From: Gorsachius magnificus
Lineage: Eukaryota; Chordata; Aves; Pelecaniformes; Ardeidae
NCBI GenBank assembly: GCA_034008185.1
Contig: CM067109.1
Coordinates: forward strand, 58,148,801 to 58,212,800
Length of the DNA stretch: 64,000 nucleotides
Direction: 5' to 3'
In this document: piece after piece, positions 12,850 through 26,149 of the stretch
Numbering within the stretch: position 1 is the stretch's first letter
How the letters are laid out: every line of letters starts with the position of its first letter
Notes under the pieces: generated by a model
Told to the model about the DNA's origin: nothing
What the model saw: only the letters and a program-made list of their open reading frames with translations
The model's database searches: none
Program-made: the position numbers and the translations under genes

Positions 12850-15626
12850 TTTTCCCCTGGGAACTGTGTGTTATTATTGATGCAGGAACTACATTTTAGT
12901 GCTGCAATGAACTAATAACTTAAACTTTTTGACTTGTTGGTTAGTGGCTTTGTATCTACCAAGTCAGCTAATCTTAAAAAGAGTATGTTTCTATAGTACC
13001 TTTATAGGTGATTACCTTTGCCCAGATATTCTAACTATATTTTTGTGGGTTTACCCTTTATCTTTTTATGTGAAGCTAGTGATTGCAACACAGGTGATAC
13101 TCAGCTACAATTTTTCTTCACTCCAAGAGGCTTACCCTTCCACACTTTCTGATATTTCACATGCAGCCTAGTGAGAGAATGTGCTGCTGTTTTCACCCCC
13201 TCATGTAATTTGACAATCTAATAATTAACTAATCTGAGTTTCTCTGATTAAAGGAGCACCATAGGGCTTAGTGTACGTGAAAGCATCATGACAGAAATAA
13301 TTTTTCAAACAATCATTGCCTAATTCTGCAGTGTTGACTAAGAAAAATATTTATCAGTACATTTTTAGCCAGCTACCAACACTCATTCAGTACACTGGAA
13401 TATCTTTAAAGGAGATTCAGATATGAAACCGATTCAAGATCACTGCAGTTCAACATCTAACCCAATTTACCTGTTCAAAATGCATTCAATTTAATTATTG
13501 AAATCCACATTTCCTGAAGCGTGTTTAGTTTTATGTTATATGTGAAAGGCATTATCTGAAACATAACTATACCAACCTATAGATCCATAGACTTATGGAA
13601 ATACTTAGTTAAATGATCTCTGTAAAAGGCCCCAAATGATCCCCCTCATAGAAAATAAAATAGAGTGAGTGTTAAGTAAAGAGGAAAGACCTTGGAACAT
13701 CTCCTGCAGACCTCTCTTCAGATCCTTTTGTGATGGTTGTTGATATTATGCCATGGTAGAATAAGAGAAAATTGAATTTCCAGAGCAGAGTGATCTGCTG
13801 ATGTCCAAGGTGCTTCAGACAGAAAGGTTAATACCTCAGCAGTAATTAATGCTTCCCTCATCTTGATCCCTCCAACATAACTAGCCAAAACAACCCCACA
13901 CCCCACATTCTAACTTGTATGAGACAGGAGAGGAATAGGATGAGTAAGAAGACAAGAGTGGAAAGGTTTTATTAAATTGTGGGATGACTGCTGGGTATGG
14001 GGTGATGCTTCTATTACCCCATCTTCCTGTCCTTCAGTACACTGTTGTGGCTTTCAGACAACCCTGTGTAATATTTGGAGAGAGGAGGAAAGCATTGCAA
14101 AAATCAAGCTTCCGCAAGAGCATGTTGGATTTGATCACTTGTAGGTACACACTTTTGCAGACACATGCATTTCTGCACAGTTACACATTATATAAAGTTT
14201 TTAAGGAAATGGTATCTATTGTCAAGGCAAAAGAAATATGCATTTGCTATGTGACACTCACCTTAACTCTGCACTATAGACATTTTGGCCATGTTGCTGG
14301 TCTTGTGATTGCTATTTGTATTAATGGAATAGGTTTTTGCTAACTAAATATTTTAGAAGGATAGAAATGTTTACAGGAATATATGTCTTGCATATTCAGT
14401 TACATCAGATTTCTGAGCTGACATTTTACTTGTACTAGTTGTTTTCCTTTGGAAAAATTAAAAAAAAATCAGAGAGCACTGTAGTTTCTAGAACACCACT
14501 GGGACTCAGGTACTAAACTATCTCCTCTGAATTAAGCTTTTTTTTTTTTGAGATAGGAAGAGCAGTAGAGAGCTATCACATGGCAGAAGTACATACCTTT
14601 TGTAGCCTGTTAAATATTTACAAAGTAAGGTCCTGTGTGATTTATTCAAGAAAGACATGCTAGGTTTACTCCACGAAAAAAATAGGCTAGAATGGAATTC
14701 AAAAGGACTAATCTAGATAATCAGTGAACACCTTCCTTTTGGAAAAGAAAATAAGCAGTGGTTATAGAAAACAAAATTTATTTCCATTGCAATAGTAATG
14801 ACAAAGATAATGAACAGTAACTGAGGAGTTTCCAAAGAGAAGAGATCCTTTCTGATCAATTGTTCTACCGGAAAGTTTCAGAGGGCAGAGTTGCAGTATT
14901 TTCTGCCAAGAGATTGTTCAAAGTTCTTGCAGATATTTGCACAATATGATATAAAACAGGCAAAGGGTCTTTTCAAGCTGGGAACACAAGTGTGGATTCA
15001 GACCTTCTTTATCTGTGTATTTCTAACTGCATATGGAAATAATTTGCCATTACAAAAAGTTAATGAAAACATTGAATAATTAGTGATGGTAAACTTTATC
15101 TGTTTTATTGATAGTTACTTGTTTAAGCTGAAAACCAGATTAATAACTTCTAAAAAAAATATGTGAGTGGAATGAATTTTATTTTAGTTTCATTTTCACA
15201 CATAGCTTTCCGCATAAGCTTTTTTGATATAATTATTTAAGTCTGATTGTAATATGATGCAGTACATTAACATTTTAACTTGTTCTCACTGTTCTGAAAA
15301 GTAAAGTGAAACTTTTCCTTCTTTGCTCCATTTATAGTTTCTGAGAAACTTATCACTGCAGAAAGTTTGTTTCATGAGAAAAACAGCACCCACCCCAACT
15401 GAAATATGAGATGATTCTATCACACTTGCACACTTCCTGAAATACTTAGGTTAAGAGGATCACTGAACATTAGTTGCTAGTATGTATAATATCAGAAACA
15501 GGTCAGAACAAACATTTTAAGCACTGATTTACAGTTACTTCCGTGGTTCATCTAAAATTAAAATGAACACATCCTACTGTCTGAACTGAACGCATAAGAA
15601 AAATTAGAAACTTGAATGCTACTAAC

Positions 15627-15716
15627 CTTGGTGTATTTAATTTTCAGATTTTTGAGGGCTTCTGGTAGCGCTGGCAAAACTGGAGCAGGACTGACGTCTG
15701 AACCTTGCTTCTTCAT
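15627..15716 (-). CDS. ALDH1A1: ALDH1A1 exon 1, coding part (codons 1-30)
   Basis: Ninety bases encode the first 30 residues, beginning MKKQGSDVSPAPVLPALPEA and ending LKNLKIKYTK before the donor AAG|GTTAGT. I recall chicken ALDH1A1 starting MKKQGS and having the same PAPVLPALPE and KIKYTK blocks. Human ALDH1A1 has a shorter N-terminus that also ends KIQYTK. The Pro-rich start is the poorly conserved, probably flexible N-terminal arm of this cytosolic tetramer. The start at 15716 has A at -3. It is the first ATG after an in-frame TAA about 80 nt upstream, and no upstream ATG is seen in the predicted 5' UTR. The core promoter lies about 100-155 bp upstream, so this is most likely the first exon of the main transcript. 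Confidence 0.95.
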
Positions 15717-15798
15717 ATTTTCAGTTGAGGAGTTTGAGGACTTTCCTGAAACACAGGTGAAATGAAGTATAAAGGAAGGGCAGTGATTTTTGTCCTGA
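15717..15798 (-). other. ALDH1A1: Predicted ALDH1A1 5' UTR
   Basis: The upper bound is inferred by placing the start about 30 nt downstream of the ATAAA at 15826-15830; using the second ATAAA (15812-15816) would put it near 15784. The segment contains no ATG. It includes a pyrimidine-rich tract ending TGTGTTTCAG| at 15746, which resembles a 3' splice site. That leaves open a minor transcript with a more distant first exon. Confidence 0.55.
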
Positions 15799-15811
15799 CT
15801 GAGCTCTTAGC

Positions 15812-15872
15812 TTTATTTGTGCTTTTTTATCTGTACCAGCTATGGTATATTTGCATACAGGAATATGATTGG
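15812..15872 (-). promoter_or_regulatory. ALDH1A1: ALDH1A1 core promoter: CCAAT box, octamer, TATA-like
   Basis: On the minus strand, in transcription order, there is a CCAATC box (15867-15872), a perfect octamer ATGCAAAT (15849-15856), ATAAAAAA (core ATAAA 15826-15830) and a second ATAAA (15812-15816). The mammalian ALDH1A1 promoter is known, from memory, for a CCAAT box near -74, an octamer site and an ATAAA near -32. The spacing from CCAAT to the first ATAAA here is also about 42 bp. The motifs are seen directly. Use by NF-Y or C/EBP, Oct factors and TBP is inferred. Confidence 0.75.
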
Positions 15873-18800
15873 ATGAAAGAATTCATTGCAAGGAGAAAAT
15901 GATACTGCTTATTTTAAGACCAAAAGCAACAGCCTTTTTACTGAGCTGAGACCTCAATGAAGCAAATGCTGCTGAAACAAACTGCTTAGCCAGACGCCAT
16001 GAACTTCTAACTGGGGAACACAGTTTAAGGCCTCCTCATCTTTCCTGTAAAACTGCTTTCTCTCAGCAAGCAGGTCCCCAGATTTTAAGTGAAGTCCTTC
16101 ACGTACTTGAAGGCAGCTCTGAAGGTGAAGACAGACTTGTTAGCTCTGGAAACAAACTAAGCCCTTCTCACTGGAGAGCTGGCAAGAATAATTCCTGGAG
16201 CTGGAAAGCATTCGCTAAAAAACAAGCCACCTTAGGTTATGCTTTAATATGTTCAGAGTACATTATAATTCCTGTAATTAATACCTACTTTGTAGATCAC
16301 AGAGATAAGGGATGACTATGGTGATACAAAAGCCTTCACGTGTTTATCAAGAAATGTGAAAGTAGGACAAAATTGATCAATCCAGAAAAAAATACTCTGT
16401 GGGTAGAACCAAGCAAAAGCTTGTTGGTTTTTTTTCAAGATAGCACCACAATTTTAAGGACAAAATTTTTACTACAGTGCCCTTTGGAAAATCTGAGTTT
16501 GTGCCTTTCAAAACAAATTACTTAATAGACAGAACTTTTCTACCCAGGGTGGAATCCACTGGTGCATATATGTCCAGTTCTGACCATTCAATGAGAAACG
16601 TGTCTCTGGTACTGGCAAATCATTTTATAAGGCATAAGAAAATCCTTTTTTTGTTAAGTCCTACCTTTTCTGGTGAATCATGTCACAGAAGAAACTGGGA
16701 CTGAATTAGCACTTGTTTTTATATGCTAAGCTTCTGATATATGTGCAATGAGTTTGTGCCATAGAAATAAAGAGAAATGATCTTATTGCTTTCACTGAGG
16801 CTACACAGATGCTTGAAAAACTCACTGAGCTCAGTTAATTCATATATCAGTTATCATCTAATCCATCTGGCAATGGAAGCTTTGTTGCTTTTAACTGATG
16901 GATGATATAGGACATATCACGAGATTAGTCTTATGATGCATTAGTTATATGTAACATACTTTCTGAATTAAAGAGCATACTATAATTATCATTGATGATT
17001 TTTGTGTTTGGAGGTATGGTTGGAGCAGGAGTTTCTGGCCTTTAGAAAAATCCAAGTAATATCTGGATGAGAGAGAATTCTATTCTCACAGGAATCGCGT
17101 CTCAGTGAGATGTAAAGAGCTGTGTGGACTTGAACAGGTTTCAGCCATTCACCCTGTCATGTGGATGAAGGGTGCCCATTCCCATTGCTATAATGCCATG
17201 ATACCCAGGGTTACCAGCTCAGGTGATTCCTTCTGGATGCATCCTTCAGCTCTCCTGCCTCAGCTGGCTGGCTTAAGACATCCCAATGTAGGACAGTATA
17301 TTTGAAAGTTTTGTGAACAGCACTTTCAGGTCTTAACATTTTGGGTTACAATGTTTGCCTGCTTTAGAGAATGTCTTTGAGTCTCATGAAAAAATAAAAT
17401 GCCTAAATAGGGCTTGTTCACTTTTATTTGGAATATAGTTTTTCAGTGCTATCTGTACAAAACAAATTTTTGTGGGTTTCTTTTTTTAATTTCTATGTAA
17501 TTTTCTGGTTTAGACACTGAAGTGTACTCTAATAATCTTTCTGCCACTCATTTCTCCATTAACCCACAAGGAGTTTGTCTCTAGTTAATTCACCTGTTAA
17601 TTGCTCAGATTTGCCTAATTTAAACAGAATTTAAACTGGAGCTGCAAGACAGAGATCAGGGAAATTGGCTGGTTTCAAGCAAACAAAAATCTTTTTCTCA
17701 AGTGGGAGTGTTCTAAATACATTCTCGTATTTAGGTACCAATGCATTCCTGATTATTTTTTTAAGTTATTAATCTAGAAGTGAATTATGGTAACTTTTTT
17801 GGAAAATGACAGCATTTATCCTCTTCCCAAGTCTATAAGAGCAGTCTGAAATCTGCTCAAACAGGCTTTAGAGATACTACCCTAGGTGAAAAGTTCCAAC
17901 ATTTCTAAACATGCTGGCAATCATTGCTTTATTTACCACAGCATTCATTCATTTAATACATAATTCACCCCTTTTTTTTCCTTTCTGTTTCCGTCTTTCA
18001 CTCTTGGATTGCATGAATCACCTTCACTACCATGCTTCCTGTGAATCCTTTCTTTTCTCTCTAAACCTTGTGTATTGTTAAAAAGATCTCATCTCTTAAA
18101 AAGATTACTTCTTATCTTGAGCAATTTGCTTATCCTATCGTCGGGCCTTATCTGCTGAGACTTGCTCCAAGCATTACCATTAATGTCAATAATTCCTTTA
18201 ACTTCTCTGTGTGCTCATATCTATGAATGTCTGACTCCCCTCCCTTTTTCTAGGAAATTCTAACTACTGCTTAGACTAGCTGTTCATGACCAACCCAGTT
18301 GTTCCCATCCAATAACATTCCTATTCACCTATTCAGCCTAGGACTCCTTTTAGCCTGGTGTAGAAATTATTTCCTTTTGCTTACATCCATGTTCCTGTTT
18401 CTTACACCTTTCTGCTATTTTCAGTCTGTGACTTTTTCCCCCATCCTGCATAACTACTGTTGAACATTTCACCTAAATAAAGATGTGCACTTCAAGCACT
18501 GTAACTTTAGTGGATGGTACTAGTCTTTCAAATAGTGGATTATACAACACTTGGATAATACAGATACTGTACCTGAAAATTTACATAGTTTTGTTGCTAA
18601 TATTTTCTTGCAAAATGTTGGCTCCTATCTAGATTTTTCTTTTCATTTGTCAATGACTTGATTGTTTATTGTTATATTTTCACTGCTAGGGAATGAACCT
18701 TAGCCACTCCACACCTTGGAGAACTACATTATATTTTATGTGATTATATGATAGTGCTTTCTACACTTTAGTGCATAACATCTCTACAGGTTTAAACCTA

Positions 18801-19754
18801 CTGAGTTCCCCTATTCAATACAAGATCAGAGAGGAACAAATGAAAGGTAGTTGTTCACTATACAAGTTGTAATTAAGCTATGAGACGCCTTGCTGCATGA
18901 TTTTGGTGGTGCTGAAACACAAGATTGAGGGCTGCATGAACTTTAGGTCTGACTTATGTCATTTTATGTAAGTTAAATGAAAGTTTTATGCTGGAAGAAG
19001 CCATAAATCATTTGTCCATATGTTTCTTCACAAAGATAGCTAACCTAACATGGCATTCCAGAGTACAAGTAACCTTGGAGATGTGTGGTGTGGGACATCA
19101 CCAACATTGTTAGCAGTTACTTTTTGATTAGGTTCATTGTAGCCTAGGTGGGCAAATTATTTGGCCTGTATTCTTGAGATTCATTGCAGCCCCATATTAA
19201 TTATATGAAATACAATTTAATAGCCAGCAGCACACAGACGAAAGCAGAGTTTTTAGCTGGGCTAGCCAGCAATCCAGCTAAAGACATTAGTGTGTCACAA
19301 GGATCAGCCAGAGGAAACCTGTGACTGGATTCTCTTCTTTCCATCTGAAATGCCCTGACCTTTCCTAGCTGCCCTGAGATGTTAGTCCAGGAGACTCCTG
19401 TAGATCCTGTGTCACTTTGCCAAAGCCATATCTGTGTCTCCAAAACCCTTGTGCAGCTCAAATGGCACTTGATGCCTATGCCAAAGGAAATTACTTGACC
19501 AGAAAGTTTATGATTTTACTTGGTATTTTTATGCTACTGTATACTGGGCTAATACAGTCTGAGCACTATATATGGTTATAGAAATTCCCCTTCCAGCATT
19601 TAATAGAGGAATATTTACTTTGCATCGTAGAAGATTATTTTGAGAATAGAATTATCTCTTATCCAACAATCACTATGACTTGTCTAAAGGCCAGAAATTG
19701 TTGGGGTTTTCGTTCTAGAAGTAGGCATAAGCTTGTCCCTTTTTGAAGCAGTCT

Positions 19755-19798
19755 CTTTTTTTTTTTTTTTTTTTTTGTCTTTTTGGGTTTTTTTTTTT
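19755..19798. repeat. Poly-T tract, interrupted
   Basis: A run of more than 20 T, a short GTCTTTTTGGG interruption, then a further T run. Low-complexity sequence read directly. Confidence 0.9.
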
Positions 19799-22700
19799 GA
19801 ATGACTGCCAAAGTGTCTTCCCAGTTCCCACAGGGTTCTCCAGCAATAGGGGACAGGTGACTTACTCTTTGTATAATGCTGAGATTGTAATCACAACAGT
19901 AAGAAATTCTGGTCCATAGGTTTCTACAGAAAGCAGACTTCGCCTTTCAAAATACATACATCTGTTCACTGGAGAAATCTGTTATCTTGTGCTAGACATG
20001 TTCCAGGCTACGTAGATCAGATAAGACTGCATACACTTAGCTTGGACCACCTCTAATGTAGGAGAGTGCAAGGATTTTATTGCAGGTAAACAGACAGTAG
20101 ATGCTCTCTACTTTTGTTTTTTGTCATTTGCAGCTCTGGGAATGTTCCAAATTTCCTGTCTTTGGCATCTGATGATCTATCAAAATCACACCTTGAACTC
20201 CATAACAATTATGTCTTCTAAAAGGTGGCATAACAACTTAAGTAACCTCCAGGAAGTTACAATTGCTATAATTCAAAACACTCAAGGTGAATAATACCCC
20301 ATTTTGTCAGAAGTTCCTTTGAATAGGAAATGAACAGAAGAGGCTGCTGTGCTCCACAGTTTGGTAGCTGTACTGCATCATCTGTGCTGAATTTAGACAG
20401 AGTCTTTAATGCTTAAGTACATATTTACACTTTATAAAACCTTATTATAAAAAAAAATCTCTATAGAGACAATATCACTGTCACTGAAAATCCTGATTAG
20501 CTGAACCACTTCTTCTGAGCTCTGGTTATACAGGGAGTTAAGAGAGGGAATGATTCAGTGATTCAAACAGATCCATTCCTGGTATTGACAGAAACTGTCA
20601 TTAAGTTAGGAGTGGAGTGGAAGATGTCAAAACCACCAAAATATGTTTAAAAAGTGGAAATCATTGAGATTCATAAAATCACTGACTCTTGCTCTGAAAT
20701 GCTTCACTGACTTTGTTAATCTTCCTTATGACAACCTATTAATGGCAGTAGAAAGAAACAGTGGTCACTGTTCAGCATGATGTGGAAAGGCAGGTGCATC
20801 AGAAACTAGGTGTGAAATTTGTGCCATCTTTGCCCATATAAACTGAGACTCCAAAAGGTGGGTGGGAGGTACTAGCTCTGATAACTCTAATTGTGAAGCA
20901 CTAAAATAAAAATGAAAAGATTAGCAAGGCTACGGAGCACATTCCTTTGCCTTTAGCAGCACACTGTGTGTCCTCCATTTATGAAAATCTAAGCATTCCT
21001 TTTATATAAATACAGGTATCTCTGAGCACAATTGGCAGTTCTTCAGTCATTATAAAATTTCTGTGAGGTATAAACTCATGGATTGAAGCAGCTGGCAGAT
21101 GTGTAACTATTTATTTGAGTTTGAAATTTGATCTCACTTAGAGAAAAGTCTTTCCCTTTTGCTACATGGATGACAACAGTGTATGAAGAAATGTCCTGGA
21201 AGATATTTCTCCATAATGCCTCCACAAACAAGTCTGAACACACATCATAATACTGTTTGTTTGATTCATGCAAACGCCTTTGCTCCAGTAATGGTCAGAT
21301 TTAACTTGCATTTGTTCACTTCAATAAGGGCAGAGGCAGGGCAAGAAGTAGAAAAACTAGTGCTACTAATTTTGTAATCTTGATATCAAAAGATATTGAA
21401 TAACTTCTTGATATCATTGCTTGGGATGACAGCGGCCTATTCCCTGCTGAATCCATAATGACACCTTCATCCCAAGACACTTTCTGCAGGGAGGGACAAA
21501 CAAGCATTTCCTCTGCTCCTATACAGAATCCTGTGCAACCACAGTTGGATATTTTTTGCATTCACATAGAGCCCCACCTGCTAGTGGAGCAAGATAATTT
21601 CTTCTGATTTCATACACAGATCAGAGAATTTCTGCTCAGCTGTGTGCTAAACACAGACCTTTGCAACAAATTTCAGGATAATTTCACCTTTTCACCATAA
21701 ATCCTTTCACAAGAGACTACAAAGTATAGACAACAGAGCAAGAGAGAACAGAGCACCTAGAAAGGAAGCTTGCAGCTCAGAGAGGGAAGTCCACAACCCC
21801 TACACACTGCTGCATGGGCTCTAGTGCAAAAATGCACAATCCTTGAGCACCGGGGTATCAAGGTTAACCTATGGACCGGTCGCTCTGCAAATCAAGTTTG
21901 CTGGAGAGAACCAGTCAAAAACCACCGTTAGAAAAACAGCCATATTTCCACTCTCTCATTTTGATGGGGTGAGACAACATGACATATCAGGATTAGCCCA
22001 ATGGAATGGGGCACACTTCAACAAATTTATGTCACACCTGTACAGCTATCTATGCTGAGGTAATTGTACAGCAAGTCTCTGTAATCAGTGGTGAGAAACA
22101 AGATACCATAAAGCGCAAATCCTCTCACTCCAAAGGAGGTGTCTAAAGGAGCTCAGCATTCTAGTAGACTGAACAGTATCCCATAGGTGAATAAATATTA
22201 TTGGTGGGTATAAAGGAAATCTACTCATCCACCTCTGACCGAAATACCTTACTGGAGATATGTACTGCCGGGTGAGATAGCTTTCACTTCAGTTTCTTCC
22301 CCCAACAAAGGGAGAGGGCTTCCTATCTATCATTTATGAACTATTATATTGCTCCTGGAGTGTAAATAAAGCTTAACAAAATCCTTCTGTGCATAGCAGG
22401 CCCTCAGGAGAAGATATACACATCGTCTCTGCTGAAGACTCTTTGCTCTTTAAAAGATTGACTGGGAGCCCAGGAATATTTATTTAAAATCTATCTCAGT
22501 TTACCAAGAACAAAATGCTTTATTAGAAGCATGTACGTCAGCCTAAATACATTTTTTGAATGCTCATCTCGCTTTTGCTACCTGGACGTCTACTCTTTGT
22601 GGTCTGTACTTTCTGTAGCCTGTTTTGTATTGTGTATTGATTTTGGAGACAAATGTTTTATTTTTGTATATAGGTAAATTTGCATATAAAATAATGACTA

Positions 22701-25700
22701 AAATGCAGTCATAAAAACAACATCAAAGAAAAAAGGAAATGTTAAAGGAAATGGATATATTGTGGGACAATGAGAGATAGAGTAGTGTTTCAGGAATTAT
22801 TAACACCATTTTTAAAAACAGCCATAGGACCTATTTCAGCCACAGGAAGCAATTTTCTTTGTAATACAAATTAGAAGACTAAGTACTAGCTATTTCAGCA
22901 TTACAGCATTTCCTAAATGTTTCAACAATGTTTGGTAACCAGTAATACATTTTGTTTCTTGTCTTGAAATAACTTGTAGTTGTTTTTCTCTCTTGAATTT
23001 ATAATCAAAAAACTCAGGCAAACATAAAAGAGATGATAGTTTCTGTGAAGAAGGCAATAAAAAAAATAAAAACAAATTAAAAAAAAATCATTGAAGATAT
23101 ATCCACATTTCTGGAGAAAAAGTAAATTCTCACAAAACTGGCATAAACCATACAAAAAAAAAGTAACTGTGACTCTTAAAGGTCTGTGTCCAATTTGCCC
23201 TAAAATGTAGAACATAAGCAACTGTATTTTACTTATATCAATAGAATTTTTCCTACTCTACTAATTCCTTCTTATTATTTGATCATGACATCAAACATTA
23301 GCAAAATTAAGGTCACCCAGAAATTAACTGCCAAAAGTATGCATTTTTCACTCAGGCTAAACTAATTTTCATGTCAACAGGATATTATTTCATTAAAACA
23401 TTAGTAATGGTCTATTGCTTTTCTAACTATTTGCTCAAAGTTAATGGACATTTATACCTCTTTTGCAATACTGCTTTGAAAAAATTGGAAAGAATATCTG
23501 GGCTGTAAAAATAAGAACTGATAAAAGAACAGTATTATCACAATAACATCTTAGTTAATAAATGAGTATAGTTTTATTGACGATAGCTTCAGTCATGACA
23601 GTCTTGAAAGGATGGAATGACATTTATATTTAGAATATCTTTTTGTGATACTGTTGTTATTGCCTCTATTCTATGCTTAAGAAGTGTGATATTAAATAAA
23701 GTCCATTTTGTATGAATCAGAACAACAAATTTATTCCTGGTTTTCCTGTTAAAAATTAAACTAAAATTTTTTTGCACTTTTTTTTTCAATACACAGGTCA
23801 AATGAGAGCAAGTAATAGGTAACGAAATAGTTTGCAGTTTCCTCAAATAATTGATTATGAATAAAGAGATTTTATGCCACAGATCACAGATAAAGCTTTT
23901 ATCAGTGAGCATCATGAATAATTTGATGCAAATCAATAGAGTTCATGCAAATACATAGATCAGAATCCCAGACCCAACACTAGTTATTAACCTGCATTGT
24001 TAGCAACAATTACTGCCAAGTAATTTTCAGCATTTCCTCCATGAAGCTTTGTTTCAAAGCCAAGATTTAGACAGCTTCAATTGATTTTACATAATTGCTA
24101 TGTGTGCTTTATAAGACTGTGTGTAGTGATTGCGTTCTTCAGTTATGAAAGCCTCACATGCGAAAATAACTCTCTCTCCGTTTAAAGTTTTAAAGGGCAG
24201 CTAAAACCAGTTCTTGTATGGCTAAAAAGAAAGTAAATGTCAGAGTATATTTAATCCACCTCTTTTTTGAGATTTACAAATAACTTTCTAAATATATACT
24301 CCTTAATTTCCTTATATCACTTTTTATTATCCCTACCATTAGTATTTGATAGTAATAATCAGCATGATTATAACTGCAGTGTTTCTGAAAGATTTCTTTT
24401 GATATCATTTGGTTTAGGATGTATTGGGCTCTGCAGTAAAAATAAGATATTGTTCTTACTGAAGAACCAGTGTACATTTTCCATACATCACGCTAGTAAA
24501 CTGTGAGGACATGATTTGAAACTTTTTCTTAGTAGAACAAATCTGTATTTACAATTAAACTGATGTAAAATTAATATAAAATGAGTAATAATTCATTTGA
24601 GTCATCCTGTTTCCCCCTGCTCCAACTTTCTTTTACCATGATTATTCTGAGAAAGTTCCTACAAAGTTGGCTAGAAACCACCATGTGGGTAAGCGATCTT
24701 GGGGTTGAAACTCACCTTTACAACATTTGAAGTGGAATGAGAAATGCTAGGAAAGAACCATATTTGCAGTAGGAACATGGGTTATTAGAAATAAAAAATA
24801 ACTTGGCACAGTGAGTCATCATACAGCATTTCCAAATTAACTGCGACACTCAAGTATTTTTCTTGTATTGTAATACAAATGGAGGATTTTGATGGATTTC
24901 CAACTCCTCTATTTCCTAACTATCTAGTTTAACTTAAACAAACATCTAACACAAAGCAAGACCTCCCTTTGCTTGCAAATTTCAGGGAGGTTTCTGTGGA
25001 TGCTGTCAGAGACTGGTGTTTCTAATGAAAAGTGGACTTTAACCACATTGTAAACCTGTGAATACATGTGCTCTGGGAGGCTAGGACTCAGAATCCAGAT
25101 CCCAATATAGAGTAAAACTTCTGCAGCACATAATGAGTAGTCTCTGCTTTCCTGTTGGTAGAATCTACTCTCCTTTTAAGGTAACCAGTAAGATTGACAT
25201 TATCCCCTGTCTTGTAGCTTATATCTTAATTTCAAGTTTAGATCTAGTGAGTTGACCACACTAGCTTGTCATTTGTAATTCCCATTTTGCTCTATTTTGC
25301 CACAGTTATAATCCAATTCTCATGTGTTTTTTGATAGAAGTGTTGTACTAGTGTAGATATGCTACTCATTAGCATCGCTGGTGAGAGTTAACAGCTAAAA
25401 CACTTGACTATGGATTTTTTAAAAGATGATGTGATTAGTCTAGCTTCCACTGAATGCTGTCAAGAGCTTTCCCATTGTCTGTGAAGGAGTAGTTTTAAGT
25501 CCCGTGTACCATTTAATTAAATAATTGCAGTTAAAAAGAAATATGTGTTGCGACAAATTTGAAGTGTATTAGTCATTTATGTAAGATCCCTTGAATTTAG
25601 GATTGAAAAAAAAGATGATAACAACAAGAAATCAGATGAATAACATCCACTCTAGGAACCAGTCTCCTGCTTTGTTACACAAACTTGTTAGCCAACAGAT

Positions 25701-26114
25701 TTACATATGCAAACCCAGTAACAGTCAATCTTGGAAGGAGCCAAGCTGACAGTGAAAACCACATCCCTGAATGTGGTGTGTGACATTATTCACTTCTCAT
25801 CTAAAATTGGAAATATGATTTGTGAATGTGTTACATGTGTGTGCTTTTGTGTATTACTACAGATACTGACAGAACTAGATCCACTTTTTAGGACTGACTC
25901 AATAAATATGTTTTATGTCCCTTCTAAGAAGAAAACTAGAAAAAGAAATAAAAGCTTTTCTCTAAGGAGTGAGAATGTTTGACCTGTGAACAGTGTAGTC
26001 CAATAAAATGTAATGATAACTAATTCATTCTAATTCTGAGAAAAAAAAATGGCTGCAAATATTTTAAGGTTGTTACACAATTTCTAAGAGAACAAGAGCA
26101 ACAAAACCATTTTC

Positions 26115-26149
26115 CTCTCTCTCTCTCTTTTTTTTTTTTTTTTTTTTTG
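26115..26149. repeat. (CT)n followed by poly-T
   Basis: A CT dinucleotide array running straight into about 20 T. It produces a spurious Lys-rich open frame on the minus strand. Confidence 0.9.

Larger units (their letters stand above)
5637..15626 (-). other. ALDH1A1: ALDH1A1 intron 1
   Basis: A 9,990-bp intron between exon 1 (donor AAG|GTTAGT) and exon 2. It contains a CAAA/CA simple repeat near 8.72 kb, a GC-rich block at 9.4-9.7 kb, a 54-bp ERV LTR remnant near 12.0 kb and two poly-T runs near 12.8 kb. The rest is AT-rich without recognisable content. First introns often carry enhancers, but nothing here can be assigned as one from sequence alone. Confidence 0.9.

Noticed and set aside
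13984..14343. 119-codon open frame on the plus strand in ALDH1A1 intron 1
   Set aside because: Antisense to the host gene's intron, no family resemblance, residue composition typical of translated non-coding DNA.
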